This document shows positions 1-13,199 of a stretch of DNA of 64,000 nucleotides, piece after piece. Position 1 is the stretch's first letter. Every line of letters begins with the position of its first letter. Origin of the DNA: Ichthyophthirius multifiliis (lineage: Eukaryota; Ciliophora; Oligohymenophorea; Hymenostomatida); NCBI RefSeq assembly GCF_000220395.1, contig NW_004086056.1:124001-188000 (forward strand). The letters run 5' to 3'. Made by a program: the position numbers and the translations under genes. A model generated the notes under the pieces. It was not told the origin of the DNA and ran no database searches. It saw nothing but the letters and a program-made list of their open reading frames with translations.

Positions 1-353
1 AATCTACATTTTATTTTTTAATAATAAATTATCCTAATATTAATTAAATATAACTTTAAATAATTTAGATAATGTATCATTATCAGAATCTAAATAATTC
101 TTTCGTTTTATTTATAAAAAATAAAATATATTTTTTAATAAATGATTATCTTACAAATTAACAAAAAATCAATAAAAATAGACTTATTTTAAATTATATT
201 TTTTATAAATGCAGATAAATATATAAAATAAATCTTTTTAAAATTTTGATATAAAAAACAAAATAAATTTTTTATAAATAAAATAAAATAAATAAAAAAT
301 TTTGATAAATCAAAAAAATCCACAAAAATAAAAGCAAAAAAAAAAAAAAAAAT
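1..353. other. AT-rich upstream region, no gene seen
   Basis: No coding signal on either strand. It ends in an uninterrupted A run immediately before the ATG of the kinase at 354, the kind of A-rich leader common before ciliate start codons. The flank of any gene to the left is outside the window. Confidence 0.6.
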
Positions 354-2159
354 ATGCCAAAAATAGTAGACAACTACGTATTAGAACGAAAAATTGGTTC
401 AGGCTAATTCGGAGACGTTTTTAAAGGATATAACAAAATAAATAATTAAGACATTGCTATAAAAGTAGTAAAACGCGAACTTTTAAAAGGTAAATTCAAT
501 GAACTTCTTGAGAATGAAATTAAAGTATTAAGAACATGTAATAATGAAAACATAATAAAATTATATGACATAAAGAAGACTGCAAATAATTTTTATTTAA
601 TGTTGGAATATTGTAATGAAGGAGATTTATTATAATACTAAAAAGAAAAAAAATACTTAACTGAAGACGAAGCAATCGAATTTCTCATTTAAATTTTAAA
701 TGCATTTAAAACTTTAGTTAAAAGTAAAATTATGCATAGAGATTTTAAGCTCGCAAATATCTTAAAACATAATGGGAACATAAAAGTTGCGGATTTTGGA
801 TTTTCTAAACTCTTAGGAAACGACAATATGGCTTAAACTATGCTAGGCTCTCCTCTTAATATGGCTCCGGAAATTTTGGATGGGCAAGAGTATAATAATA
901 AAGTTGATATTTGGTCAATTGGAACTGTCTTTTATGAACTATTATTTGGAAAATCTCCTTTTACAGCTACAAATATGATTGATTTAATTAAAAACATAAA
1001 GACAAAACCATTAGATATTCCGAAAAAAATAAATAAAATATCTCCTGCAACTGAAGATATATTAAAAAAAATGCTAGTTGTAGATCCTAAAAAAAGAATA
1101 GAATGGGATGAAGTATTTAATCATTAAATAAACCATTTGCTAGATGACAAAATAAAGAATGATCTAGAAGCTACATTAAAAGATGATGGATAATTAGCAG
1201 TTAATATGTCAAAGTTTTATATAAAAAATAATAAAGTTATAAATCATCCAAGTGAAATTGAAAAAAAGCAAGAATTAAATAATTATGCTATTAATGTTGC
1301 AAAAGGAAGTGTTTAATAATAGAATTATTAAGGTGCAATGATAAAGAGACAAACAGAAAGAAATAATGATGAAGATAATAGTTATTAAAATAGCCAATAG
1401 ACATAATAATCTTAATAAGAAGAAAATAAAAACAATGAAGAAGATGAAATGTAAACAAAAGAGTCAGTTCGTGAAATGTAAATTAGAATAAAGAAAAAAA
1501 ATGCAAATCGTATTTTACATGAAAGAAATATCTATGTATTTTTGGCTTCTATTGCAGAAGATGCTATGAATAATACTGATTTAAAAAGTTTTGAAATGGT
1601 TGGATTTTTGCTTGTTAAGAAACTCTTATAGTAAGTAGATTTATTATGTAATAAATTGAAAAAAAAAGAAAACTATTTCAAACTTGAATTATGGGATTTA
1701 TTTGTCACTTCTAAAGATTATAATGATATTTATGACTATATTGAAAAAGAACATGATGTATTTCGATTATATTTTAACTCAATGTGGGAAAAAATAAAAG
1801 GCTCTCCTAATATTGTTAATTGTAATGATCCGTAAATTAAATCTGCCATTTCTAATAATATAGCTTAAAATATTGATTAGGTTCTTATAAAGATTCTTTA
1901 AGAATATTCTTAGGAGTTAATTGGTCATATTATTGAAAAAACTAAAGACGTTAAAGATTTGGAACCTTTTAAATAATTAATGATCCATGCTGATAGAATT
2001 CTTGATTGCTTAAACCTTGAAAATACATTTTAATTTGAAAATAATAATAATAAAGAATAATTCAATTTCAAATAGTATTATGATGAAGATGATAAGTTAG
2101 AAGCTGATCAGTTGATGAACAAAATTTAGCTTAAACTTAATTAAGTTAGCTAAAGTTGA
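354..2159 (+). CDS. ULK/Atg1-like serine/threonine protein kinase
   Basis: Single-exon gene of 601 residues from ATG at 354 to TGA at 2157, with TAA/TAG read as Gln. The kinase domain fills the first ~265 residues. It has a glycine loop GSGQFG (~15-20), the AIK lysine (~37), catalytic loop HRDFKLANIL (~128), DFG (~146) and an APE-type MAPE motif, so all catalytic residues are present. The closest type is the expanded ciliate ULK/unc-51-like group, recognisable by the HRDxKLANIL signature. A polar Q/E/N-rich linker (~310-380) and a helical C-terminal part (~385-600) of no recognised family follow. Substrate and pathway cannot be read from sequence; a role in autophagy is not implied. An A-rich leader precedes the start. 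The 870-bp gap to eIF5B downstream argues against a shared transcript. Family call sure, function not. Confidence 0.93.
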
Positions 2160-3028
2160 TATTTTTATTATTATTTTATTTTATTTTTATTTAACTGTTA
2201 TGATTTAATTTTAGTTTTTTTTTTTTCTCCTTTTATATATATATAAAAATCAAATAGTAAAAGTAAAAATAATAATAATCTTTGTTTACACATTTTTTAT
2301 ATTATTAATGATTTGGATTTGGAATATATTTTTTTTATATTAAAATAAAAATTCAGAAAACTTCATTTTTTTTGTTTGAATATTTTTTTTTTAAAAAAAA
2401 AGCTTTGTATATGTATTAATTTTTATTTTTTTTATTTAAACAATATTATTTAAATATAATTATTTTTTGTATTGAATGCCTATTATTTACTAAAATAAAT
2501 ATATTTCACATTTCAAAATTTTCAAAACGATCTAATGTACAAATATATTTTATTTTATTGCTTTTTAATAAATTAACAAGAAATTATAATATAATGATAG
2601 TAAAAATAAGTCAAAATAATTAGTATAATAAAGTAATAAATAAATAAATGAAAATCATAATAAATATAAAAAAAAATGAAAATTATAATAAATTTAAATA
2701 AAAATGAAAATTAAGTATACATCTATTATAGTTATAAAAGAAATTTAAATAATAAACTAAAATTCGAAAAAAAAAAAAAATACAAAAAAAAAAACTGAAA
2801 AATAAATAATTATGTATCATTAAATAAAAAATTCTAGAAATTTTATAATAATTATAAATTTATAATTCTATTATATATTATTTGTAATAAAAGTAAACTA
2901 CGCTAAAATGAATAAATAAAAAATACATTATAAATATTATAATTATATTTTTATTTTAAATATAATAATAAATTATAATTAAATAAAAAAAATATTAAAT
3001 AAATAATAAAAAAATACATAATACAAAA
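2160..3028. other. Intergenic, very AT-rich, with a T10A9 dyad
   Basis: No coding signal. It contains a T10A9 tract at 2383-2401, a perfect AT dyad of a type repeated elsewhere in this window, then A-rich sequence running up to the eIF5B start. Confidence 0.6.
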
Positions 3029-5716
3029 ATGATATTATCAACATAAGATGAAAATCCAAATTTAAATCCAAATAAAATTTATAAAAATAAATCATATGAG
3101 GAAATCATATTACATGTTAAATAAAACAAAAATTTTTTTGAATTTTTAGATAATTCTTAAACAGAATCTTCTTCGGAAGAAGAAGATAATAATAAATCTA
3201 TTAACAACAAAGATAAAATAATAAATCATAAAGAAACTAGTAGTCCTAAATAAATCCAAACTCCAGAAACAATATAAAAAAACATAAAAAAGGAAGATGT
3301 AGATAATCTAAAAAACATGAAAAGTTCAGAAAATATCCATCAAAAAAGTTCAAAAAAATAAAAAAAAAGGAAAGAAACTATCAATGAATCTATTCCAACA
3401 ATAACCAACTAAAAAAATTCTCAAGAAATAACTAAAAAATTATAAAAAAAAGAAGAAAAAATACAAGAAAAAGAATAAAATAGTAACGAAAAAAACTTAA
3501 AATAATAAAAATAGAAAAAAATTCCTTTAGCAGCTAAACTAGCAAAATAAAAATTAGAATAAATAGAAATACAAAGAAAAGAACAGCAAAGAATTCATGA
3601 AGAAAAAATAAGGCTAGAAGCAGAAGAACGCAAAATTTAATAAGAAGAACTATTAAAAAAATAAGAAGAAAAAAAATAAAAGAAACTTCTTCTATAATAA
3701 ACTTTAAAAAATCCAAAATAAAAGCTTGAAGAATTTAAAAAATAATAATTTCTAGCTTCCTTTTTAAAAAAAGATAGTGAAGATATTTTAAAAAATTCAA
3801 CAGAAATTCCAAATATATAAAAAAGAAAAGAAAAAAGTGAAGATTTATAATCCATGTCTCCTTTAAAATTTTCATAAAGTTCTGACTTTTGTAAAAAAAA
3901 TAATTGTCGTTGTCCTATAGTATCTATATTAGGTCATGTAGATACAGGAAAAACAAAGCTTCTTGATAAATTAAGAAATACAAATGTATAACTAGGAGAA
4001 GCTGGAGGAATAACTTAATAAATAGGCGCAACATATTTTCCAAAAGAAAATATAATCCAACAGATTGAAAAGTGTGTAGAATTTTATCCCTTAAAAGAAT
4101 AAGAAATCAACAACTTATTAATAATAGATACTCCGGGACATGAATGCTTTGAAAATTTAAGAAAAAGAGGCTCTAAAATGTGTGATTTGGCCATTTTAGT
4201 AGTGGATTTAATGCATGGACTGGAAGCTTAAACAATTGAGTGTATAAATTTGTTCAAAAAATAAAAAATTCCATATATAATTGCTTTAAATAAAATAGAT
4301 AAATGCTACGGATGGAATAAAAAAGAGTTCAGGTCCAGTTTTTTTGCTTTGAAAAATCAATAAAAAAATACAATAAATGATTTCAATTAAAGATTTTAAG
4401 AAATCGTTACTTAGTTTTAATAATAAGAAATTAACGTGACTCTTTTCTGGGATGAATCTTTAAATAGAAAAGAATTTGTATAAGTTATCCCTACTTCAGC
4501 AATTAGTGGAGAAGGAATTCCTGATTTATTGAGCGTTGTATTGAAATAATACTAGATTTTATAAAATTATTAGGATGAAGATGAGTTTTTCTCTTGTGTA
4601 GTAATGGAAGTCAAGAAGGTTGAAGGTTTAGGATTCACTGTTGATGCAATTTTAAAAAAAGGGTCAATTAAAAAAGATGATAAAATTGCGCTTGTTGGGT
4701 TCAATGGAATCATTAAAACTAAAGTTAAGGCTATTCTAACACCTCATCCTATGAAAGAAATGAGGATTAAAGGATAATATATAAAACATTAAGTAATTAA
4801 TTTTTTCAAATATAAATTTTTAAATAAATATTATTTTTATAAAAATTAGTAAATAGAAGGTTCAATTGGTATAAAAATATATGCTCCAGATCTTGAAAAA
4901 GCAATTGCAGGAAGTGAACTTCATATAATAAATTGCTAAGAAGATGAAGATTATGCAATGACTATGTTAAAAGATAATCATTTAGAATTAAAGAAAATTT
5001 AATTATAAGAATAAGGAGTTGTTGTTTTGGCTTCCTCTTTAGGTTCTTTAGAAGCTTTATGCGAATTTTTGTAAAGTCAAAAAATACCTATTTCATATAC
5101 ATCTGTCGGTTCTGTATGCAAAGAATGTGTGTCTATTGCCCTAAAGTAAGGCATTGTTGGATAAAAAGAATTTGCTTGTATTTTAGCTTTTGATGTTAAA
5201 GTTTTACCAGATGCAGCAAAATATGCAGAAGAAAATCATATAAAAGTTTTCACAGCAAAAATAATTTATTAATTATTTGATTCCTTTAAAAAATATTAAG
5301 AAGAATGTATCCTTATTAGAAAAAAAGAAGAAGGAAAGTTAGCCGTTTTTCCATGTATTTTTAAACCAAACAATATTCTTTGTAATTCAAGCCCATTTTT
5401 GATAAATGGAGAAGTTAAATAAGGAGTTATTAAAGTTGGAACTCAATTGTGTACTTATAATTAAGAAAAAATAAAAGTAGGAATTGTTGAAAATATAGAA
5501 GTTAATAAGAAAAGTGTAAAAGAAGCTAGAAAAGAAAACGGATATATTACTATTAGAATTAAAGGAAGTGATAACTTTTCAACTAATTGCAAACTTGTCT
5601 CAATTTTAAGTAGGGAATCTATCGATGCTCTTAAAGAGTTTTATAGAAATGATGTTAGTAAAAGTGAATGGGTTCTAATTAAAGATAAGCTTAAACCTTT
5701 CTTTAATATTGTTTGA
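3029..5716 (+). CDS. EIF5B: Translation initiation factor eIF5B
   Basis: Two exons, 3029-4792 and 4850-5716, joined across a 57-nt GT-AG intron (4793-4849). Exon lengths are multiples of three and give 876 residues. The GTPase joins ribosomal subunits at the end of initiation. Residues 1-~280 are a lysine/glutamate/glutamine-rich low-complexity arm, usual for eIF5B. The G domain follows with GHVDTGKT, a switch I segment rich in GGIT, DTPGHE, NKID and an SAISGEG-type motif. Domains II, III and IV complete the protein, ending with a conserved C-terminal helix that in the family contacts eIF1A. The intron sits in domain II; joining gives an unbroken match to the family there. It is shorter than human eIF5B mainly in the N-terminal arm. 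No unusual residues seen in the GTPase motifs. The next gene, NOC3, converges, with only ~120 bp between the stops. Confidence 0.97.
4793..4849 (+). other. Intron of eIF5B
   Basis: 57-nt GT-AG intron, phase 0, supported by the domain II alignment on both sides. It serves as a reference for intron size and composition in this genome. Confidence 0.92.
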
Positions 5717-5837
5717 ATTATTTTAATTATAATTTTTTGCTTTTTATAGATTTATATATATATATAACTTTATATTATTACATTTGGTTTACTTTAGTAT
5801 AAAAATATATAAAAAATATTCATGAAAATAACAAAAT

Positions 5838-8186
5838 TCATAAATTTTAATATTTTTGGTAAAATTAAACTACTGATAAACTTGATAATGAAGGATGTAA
5901 AGGCTCTTATTTTAATATTTTATTGACTATATTCTTTATTTCATTTGATTTCGTTTACTTTAAGTTAATTAACAAAAATTAATAAATAATTTAATATATT
6001 ATACATTAGATATTTTAGATATATCTTCATTAATAGAAGTATTGATAGCATTAGTAGTTTAAGGATCTTCAATTTTTTCATTATATCTATTTAATCCGAA
6101 TCCATCATTTTCATCATCAAGCATTCTATTAATTTTCGAATGTTTCTAACAAAAATAATGGAATAAATAAAAAAATAAAAAAATACAGAAACTAAAAGCT
6201 TAATAATAAATAATAAAGTATATTAAAATTATTTTCTATTTGGAATTTTTTGCAAAAGAATTGAAAATTCTTTAATAAAACTAGCAATGCATTCGTAAGA
6301 AAATTGTCTTTTTTTAATAAACATAATTTCTACAATTTTAATAATCAAAAGCTCTTCTTCTGGACTTAATAAATTAAAAACCTATTAACTTCTATTTAAA
6401 TCAATAATAACATGAAAGAAATTCAAAGAAGCTTCTTTGTCATCTATTTCAAATACTTAACCAGGTCCATTAATTATTACTTCAATAGTATAAATACAAT
6501 GTAATCTTTTATGTAGAGCTTTCGGATCAGTACCATGTTTGTTGATTGCGTATTATCTTAAATTTTATGCGCATTATATCAAACATCCCATTATATTCCA
6601 GATTAAATCAACGTTTATCATATGTATAAATCTTTTTTGTTTATATAATTTATATTTTATATATAAATTTTTTTTACTTAACTATTCCATCCATTAAAGA
6701 AGAAAAAAATTTTGTTGGAGAAGGCCTTTTTATTAATTTAAAATATATATAATATAATTTCTCAAGTATATCTGCATTATATTTTATTATTTGTTTAGGA
6801 TCTATATCAGCTTCTCCTTCTTATTATTCTTCTTTAAGTTCTTTTTTCATTTTTTTTAACTCTTTTTTGTCTACTCCTTTCATTTATTTAACCTTATCAG
6901 CCTCATTTTTTTTTCTTCTATTGCATTTTGATATTTTCTTTTCTTATTGTTTTTTAAATTTCCTTTTTCAGTATCTTTATCTTTATAAAATTAACTTTTT
7001 GCTTTTTTATACTTTTTTTTTTTTAAATAAAATAAAATAAATAATTTTTTATTTTATACATCTTATATTTTTTTCTTTTTTTCTTCGTCTAAATCTTTTT
7101 TTAAGTATTTAGAATCTATTGAAACATTATTTATAATTTCAATAAAATCATCAGGAAGATCCTTTTCTGATGTCTAATTAAGCATTTTCCCCATTTCTTT
7201 TAATAAAACAACTTTTATCTCATCTATTTGTGATTTTTTTATATTATTTATAATATTTTTTATAATTATACATAAAGAATGAGTTGGATCTGAAAGTATT
7301 TTTTTTATTGTAGATTTGGCTGGCTCCTGTACCTTTTAAAAAAATTATTTATTAATTAAATAATATTTTTTTTTAAATTTTACTTTCAAATCAATTGAAC
7401 ATATCTTATGAACTACAAACTCTGCTATTTCTTTAGAAAAATTAAAGTGATATAAATGCTTAAGTAAATTTAAAAGAGATTTCGATCCTATTAATCTTAA
7501 TTCATTATATTATTCTTTAAGTTTATCACTTATTTCCTAACCTTATTATTTAGCATATTTGTTTTTTAATTTTGCAAAATATCCCATAACTTTAACAAAC
7601 TTTTCATAAAATTCATAAAGTTTGCATTCCATTTATATAACAGACCTTTCCTTTTTTTATTTATAAAAATATAATAATATTTTAATATTAATTCGCTACT
7701 TCTTTTGTAATTTATGTTGCCAATTTTTTTTATAAATCTTAATAATCAATTTTATACCTATTTTTATTTTTTAAAAAAATGTAATATATGTTCACCTAGA
7801 AAAAAAAAAAAAAGTTATTTACAATGGTGTTATGTCTTTGAATATTTGTACCAGTGAGTAAGCTGTTATTTTTACAATCAATATATTATCTTTTTCAAGC
7901 AAATGGAATAACGTTTACATATGTTAAATCTATATTTATATATTATTTTAATTTACAAATATATCTTAAAATATTTTTTGTTATAAACATTTTATTCTGG
8001 TTTAGCTATTATTTCTTAAGAAATTTATTCTACTAATTATGTGCATTAAACTAAGTTTAGTTCATTTAAATCCTTTTTTTGGATTACAGACTTCTAGTTT
8101 TTTAAAAGACTTTAAAAAAAACTATTTTAAATTGGTTCTTATTATAGTTAAGTATTTTTCTTTTTAAATTATTTATTTTTGATCAT
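5838..8186 (-). CDS. NOC3: Nucleolar complex protein 3 (NOC3), 60S subunit assembly
   Basis: Nine exons (minus strand): 8186-7989, 7929-7823, 7757-7700, 7650-7384, 7332-7060, 6937-6678, 6631-6193, 6145-6005, 5957-5838. All introns are GT-AG and phases agree throughout, giving 620 residues, near yeast Noc3. Noc3 works with Noc2 in export of pre-60S particles and in yeast also in replication licensing. Family landmarks appear in order: AKPEQNI, the FKDITPLYKI motif, a YHFNF segment, a KFIHMINVDL segment, the KKRQ helix and RMLDDENDG near the C-terminus. The intron 7059-6938 is the longest (122 nt); a nearer acceptor at 7012 would cause a frameshift, so the distal acceptor is chosen. Start chosen as the first in-frame ATG upstream of the PEQN block. 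Its stop lies close to the convergent eIF5B stop. Confidence 0.9.
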
Positions 8187-8771
8187 TTTTTATTTATATA
8201 ATTTTAACTTTGAAATATTAAATTTATTTTTATATTGATAAGAAATTATTAGTTGTATGTAAATATATTAATTTAATAAAATATTTGTTACAAAATATGA
8301 TTTTTTAAAATGATCAAATAATTTCAATACAAATATATTTTGTTAAAAATCTTTTATTTATAAAAAAATATATTTTCAGATTATATTTATTAAAAAAATT
8401 AATTAGGCTCTTCTCATAGGTTTATTTTCACATTTTTTTTTGTTAAAGATTAAAAAATTAAAATAATAAATATATATGAATATATATAAGTTGTAAACTT
8501 CTTATTAAATATGGAAATTAAAAATAATTAAATAATTGCAATTTATAAATTTAATTTTCATTATTTATTTTCTTTTAAAATGTATTATATATATAATGTT
8601 TTTAATTTTTTTATAAACAAAAAAATTAAATTTATTATTTTTAATTTATAAAAAAATACTTGTATAAATACTTTTAATTAACATATATATTTATATAATA
8701 TTTATTTTCATTAAAAATATCTAAATGATATTTTTTATATAAATAAAATATAATTATATTTTATATTTTTT
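8187..8771. other. Intergenic AT-rich spacer
   Basis: Lies between the NOC3 start and the stop of the RING gene, both on the minus strand. No coding or RNA signal seen. Confidence 0.6.
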
Positions 8772-9894
8772 TCAAATAATTTTCCTGCATACAGGGCAAT
8801 AAGTTTTTCGATAAAAAAGCCATTATTTGATACAAGTAAGATGAAATAAATGAATACATTCTAGTTTGCAAATTTACTCTTTTAAATTTTCAAATTAACA
8901 AAGACAAATACAACAACTTTAATTAACTATTTTAGTTGAATCTCTTAATAAAAAAAATATAATTTAACATATTAATAAATAAAGATTATAGTTTTTTAAA
9001 TATATGTGCAAAACAAATCAATACCTATAAAAACAACATATAGCAATAAAAAGAAAAATCCAACAGCAAAGGTTAAAATTTAAAAATGAAAAGGCGTCAT
9101 TAATATATAAGCAGGAAAACCTAGATAAATTAAAATATATAACTCTTGTTCAATAGCATATTCTGATTTTAATTATATAACATTATAAATTTATGTCGTT
9201 AATGCTAAAATTATAATAAATAATTTATATTTAATGTTTATTTTTTCAGTTGTACTTTCCAATACATTATAAAATTAAATTCCTGAATTTTTAGCATTTT
9301 GCTTTTTTTTTATAATTTCATGTTCAAATTTAAAAAAGTCTTTATATTATTTTTCATCAATATTTTTATTATTTTCAATTTATAAGCGAACTATTTTTTG
9401 CATCTTTTCGTTTAACTAATAATCGTCTTTTATTATTTTTATAAAAATAAACATGTATATTAAATTTTACAGCAACGAATATCTATAATAATTTAATTCA
9501 TTACAATAACCTTATTAATAAAAAAAAATCCAATGCAAATAAAGATACAGGATAAAGAATGTATAAAATAAACATTTTCTACAATTATAATTATCTTATA
9601 ATATTTCATAATTTATTCTTTTTCTTAAATAGTAGTTTATGTTTATATAATTTTTGTTTCTTTTTCTTATTATTATTAATTTTCCTAATTATTATCATAT
9701 ATTTAATAATTTCTTATGTTTTGTAGTTCTTATTATGTTTCAAAATTTGCTGTATTTGAGGAAGATATATAATTAATTTTTATTTGATTGTTTTACAATG
9801 GAATTAATTAGTTTTCTTTTTATTTTTCAAAATTATTGTTAAGATTTTACAATTGTATTTAACTTAAATTATATTGATTTTGAAAATTATCCAT
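8772..9894 (-). CDS. Multi-pass membrane RING-H2 E3 ubiquitin ligase candidate
   Basis: Three exons: 9894-9471, 9426-9025 and 8941-8772, with introns of 44 and 83 nt; phases agree and give 331 residues. Residues 1-~105 are Q/N-rich and polar. Then come a hydrophobic stretch around residues 115-135, a charged linker, and further hydrophobic segments around 225-275, so the protein is probably multi-pass. The C-terminus is a RING-H2 finger: CCIC, a spaced Cys pair, HLFH, a TCIKQW segment, and CPVCR five residues before the stop, which supplies all expected zinc ligands. RING-H2 membrane proteins are typically E3 ubiquitin ligases acting on the organelle where they reside; the membrane and substrate cannot be told here. 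Start chosen as an ATG with an uninterrupted reading frame to the first intron. Confidence 0.85.
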
Positions 9895-10011
9895 ATTTAT
9901 TATTTACAAATAAAAGAATTATTGTAATAAATATAATTTTAGTTTAATATGTTTTTTAAAAAATATTCTTTTATATATTATTGAAAAATTATAAAATAAA
10001 TATATATAAAA

Positions 10012-10038
10012 AAATAATTATATATATATATATATATG
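10012..10038. repeat. (TA)n microsatellite
   Basis: Short TA run in the spacer between the RING gene and the N/Q-rich gene; simple sequence, no function implied. Confidence 0.6.
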
Positions 10039-10093
10039 TATTAATTTAATTTATATTAAATTAAAAACAATATATATTAAATAAATATTTAAA

Positions 10094-11445
10094 TCAATCT
10101 TACAACATACTAAGAAGTTTTTATTAATCTTATATTTGAATAATACCAAATTTTTATTTTAATTTAATTGTTCCAGCTTTATTATATGTATCAAAGTTAT
10201 TGTTATTTTAATCAGATTTATTATTTTTTGAAGTAAAATCATCTTTTTTAATAATACTATTTTTATAAGTCTAATCTATATTATACCCAAAAATTTTTTA
10301 TTGATATATATCCTTTTTTTAATTAAATAAATTATATTTAGTAATTTTAAATTAACATTAACTATAATTATTATTATTATTAGTAATTATTTTCTTATTA
10401 TCTTTAATTAATCTTTGATTTATTTTGTCAACAAGGGAATTATTATTTTACAAAATAGATATGTTGATATTATCTTTTATATCTTCGTTATTTTTTTACG
10501 TAAATTTAGATTAGTTTTATTCATATTATTAAGATTATTTTTTAGATATATTTCTTATGTTTAGATCTTCATTCAGTTTTTATTTGAATTCTTTTACTTT
10601 ACCATTAGAGCCTTTGGAGGTAAAACCTTAATAAGGTTAAATATTATTAAATATTTATTAATTATTTTAAAACTATGTTTCTTATTGTGTTTATATATCC
10701 TTTATTTTTTGTTGTTCTTTTTAATCTTTTTAAATAATTTATTGATTATTTTAGGTTTATTTGGTATATATATATTCTTAATTTGTTTATTTAATTATTT
10801 ATTATCCTTAACCAATTTAATATCTTTTTATTATATTTAATAATAATTAAAAATATAAAATTAATAATAATATTTTTCATTTAAATTATTTTTATAATTA
10901 ATTATTATTACTAAACTTAATTGTATAAACTTTAAATATTATTTTCAGAATTAATTTTTTTAGGAATAATAATTTAACCATTATAATCATAAGTAATATT
11001 TTTATTGCTAAATTTTCCTTATATTATTTAATTTTATTTCTATTAAATTATAATAAAAATAAAATATTCTTTGATTTTTTTTTTAAAGTAACTTTGATTT
11101 CTGATATTTAGTTTTACTTTTATATTTTTTTTGATTAATCTGTTCTTATTGTATTTTTATTTTCCTTAAGTCATCTAAAGTTAAATTATTTTTATATTAT
11201 TTATTAATATAAAAAATTTAACCTTCTATTAAATCGTAACTTTAATTAAAATATTCATTTAGAGGTATTGGAATCTATTTTTATTTATTTTTAAAAAGAA
11301 TTAATTACTATTTTTTTTAAAAAAAAGTGTTACATTTTATAGTTATTAAAATTGTTCTTTTTTTGAGTTTTAATACTTAATTTATTATTTTTTTTAAAAA
11401 AAATATTTATAATTATTACCAATAAAATTATACCATTTCTTTCAT
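10094..11445 (-). CDS. Hypothetical N/Q-rich protein
   Basis: Coding character is clear in the 3' half: from about 10,740 down to the TGA at 10096-10094 one frame stays open with mixed Gln codons (CAA, TAA, TAG) and charged residues, ending in a SMLQD-type tail. The 5' half is unresolved. An ATG at 11445 opens a frame, but at least two or three introns are needed to avoid TGA codons near 11,000 and to shift frame near 10,850. Plausible introns exist (for example a ~44-nt one just after the start and an ~88-nt one near 10,870) but are not unique. No domain recognised; low-complexity Asn/Gln dominates. Boundaries at the 5' end are a guess. Confidence 0.5.
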
Positions 11446-11865
11446 GATTTATTTTTGTAAAAAAATAATTTAAATAATTAAAATAATAATTATAAAATAA
11501 ATAAAATAATTTTTATTAAAAATAAATTATTATGTTTTGTAATTAATTATTAAATAATTTAAAATTAACAGTAAAATTAAAAAAAAATATATATATATAT
11601 GTTTAAAAGTATTTTAATTAAATTACAAAATAAAGCTCTTAATCTTTTATTAAATATGCTTTTAAACTTAAAGTCTATTCAATAATAAATATATTAAATT
11701 AAAAAAATACATTATTTTATTAAATTATAATTAATAATTTTTAAAAAAAAATATATATATAAAAAAGTCTATCATTTCAAAAAACATAAAAATAAAAAAA
11801 AATATTTTAATTTACAAATATAAATTTGAAAATAGCATTACAAACCATAATTAATAATATTATAG
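11446..11865. other. Intergenic AT-rich spacer
   Basis: Between the 5' end of the N/Q-rich gene and the 3' end of the cystinosin gene. Includes a short TA run near 11,590; no gene seen. Confidence 0.55.
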
Positions 11866-12795
11866 TCAATCTTCAACTTCTTATTACTTTAGCTATTGTT
11901 AAAGACTTATTTATTCATTATTTTATGTTGTTTTTTTACGATATAATATATAATGCTATATTATAAAAATAATATCAAATAAAAAACTAATTAAAGAAAG
12001 AGCATATTTAACTACATTTAATGTTCCACCACTAATTGGATTTTTCCCTTACCCTATTGCATCAACCACATTTTGTAAAAACGAAAAAATAGCTCCAGTT
12101 GCATCCATTAGAATATTAAAAATACTCCAACCTTCTGTACATTTCCTTACATAATTCCAATAAACTTAAGGACAATATTTAAAGAAAGTAATACCTACTT
12201 TAAAATATCCTAAAAAGCTAACTAAACTAACTTTTCCATTTGCTTAAAACACAGTCTTTAAATTAATTTTTTTAATTAAAATATATAAATAAATATTATA
12301 TATTTTTTTATTGATACTCCATTTAATGAACCATATGTTAATGCAAATGTCCATATTGATACAATTGAAAATATTGTTATGTTATTTACTTAATTATTTC
12401 CGCGCTTTATTAATAAAAAATAAGATATTTGAAGTTTTTTTTTTTTTACTGGATAAATAAATGTTTATAATAAAGTAACTATCGTCAAAATACATGCGTG
12501 ATATGCAAATACTACATCTTGAATCGAAACATCACCTGTTCCACTTTTTTCAGGATTATCAGTAAAATAACCGACTGTTGTATATATAGAATAAAAAAGA
12601 AATCCTGTAAAATTTAAGATTACGAAATCTAATTTACAGCCTTATACACTTTTTTAACATAAAAATATTATAAATATATATAAATATCAACCTCTTCTTT
12701 TTATAATTGACATAAATTTATCCGTAAAAACTAAATGACCATGCAAACCAGTAAATCCAACCTATAATTTAGCTTATAATAGAAATGGTATTCAT
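11866..12795 (-). CDS. CTNS: Cystinosin-like lysosomal cystine transporter (PQ-loop)
   Basis: Four exons: 12795-12692, 12648-12450, 12404-12318, 12255-11866, with introns of 43, 45 and 62 nt; phases agree and give 259 residues. Cystinosins export cystine from lysosomes with protons. Seven hydrophobic segments are visible. The first PQ-loop region carries a WSFSFY segment and a KSVQG turn; the second carries KYCPQVYWN followed by CTEGWSIFN and MDATG, the strongest family block. The C-terminus ends FIIQHYILYRK plus a short polar tail. The glycosylated lumenal domain and signal peptide of animal cystinosin are absent; the protein begins right at the first helix, so either ciliate forms are short or an upstream exon was missed. 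The proline of the first PQ motif is replaced (SFYGQ), which is worth noting. Confidence 0.92.
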
Positions 12796-13199
12796 AAATA
12801 TAATTATGATATTTACTAATAATCTTTTTTTTTATATTTTTTTTTATTATTTAATTTTATTTTTAATTTTTTTTTTTTAATTAAATAATTTTTTTTATTT
12901 GATTTAATAAAAGAAATTTTTATTTATATTTTTTATAGATTAATTAATATTATTTTTTAAAAATTAATTTATAAATTATTATGTATTAATCTAGTTTATA
13001 TTTATTTTTATTCTAAAAGATAGTTCATTGTAAATAATCTAAAATCATTAAAATAAATTGTATCTATGCTATATATCTAATTTAATAATTAATTATAAAA
13101 AATATATTTACATATATAATTATTTCTTTTACTTATATATTTATTCGAAAGAAAAAAATTAAAATTAAATTTTTTAATATATAATTTAAACAAACAAAA
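12796..13199. other. Divergent intergenic region (promoters of cystinosin and CIAO2)
   Basis: The two flanking genes are transcribed away from each other, so both promoters should lie in these ~400 bp. Sequence is T/A-rich on both strands with no recognisable element. Confidence 0.55.

Noticed and set aside
6678-7011. Frameshift at an A9 run in NOC3
   Set aside because: Using a more distal acceptor for the preceding intron (122 nt instead of 48) removes the frameshift and improves the match to the family.
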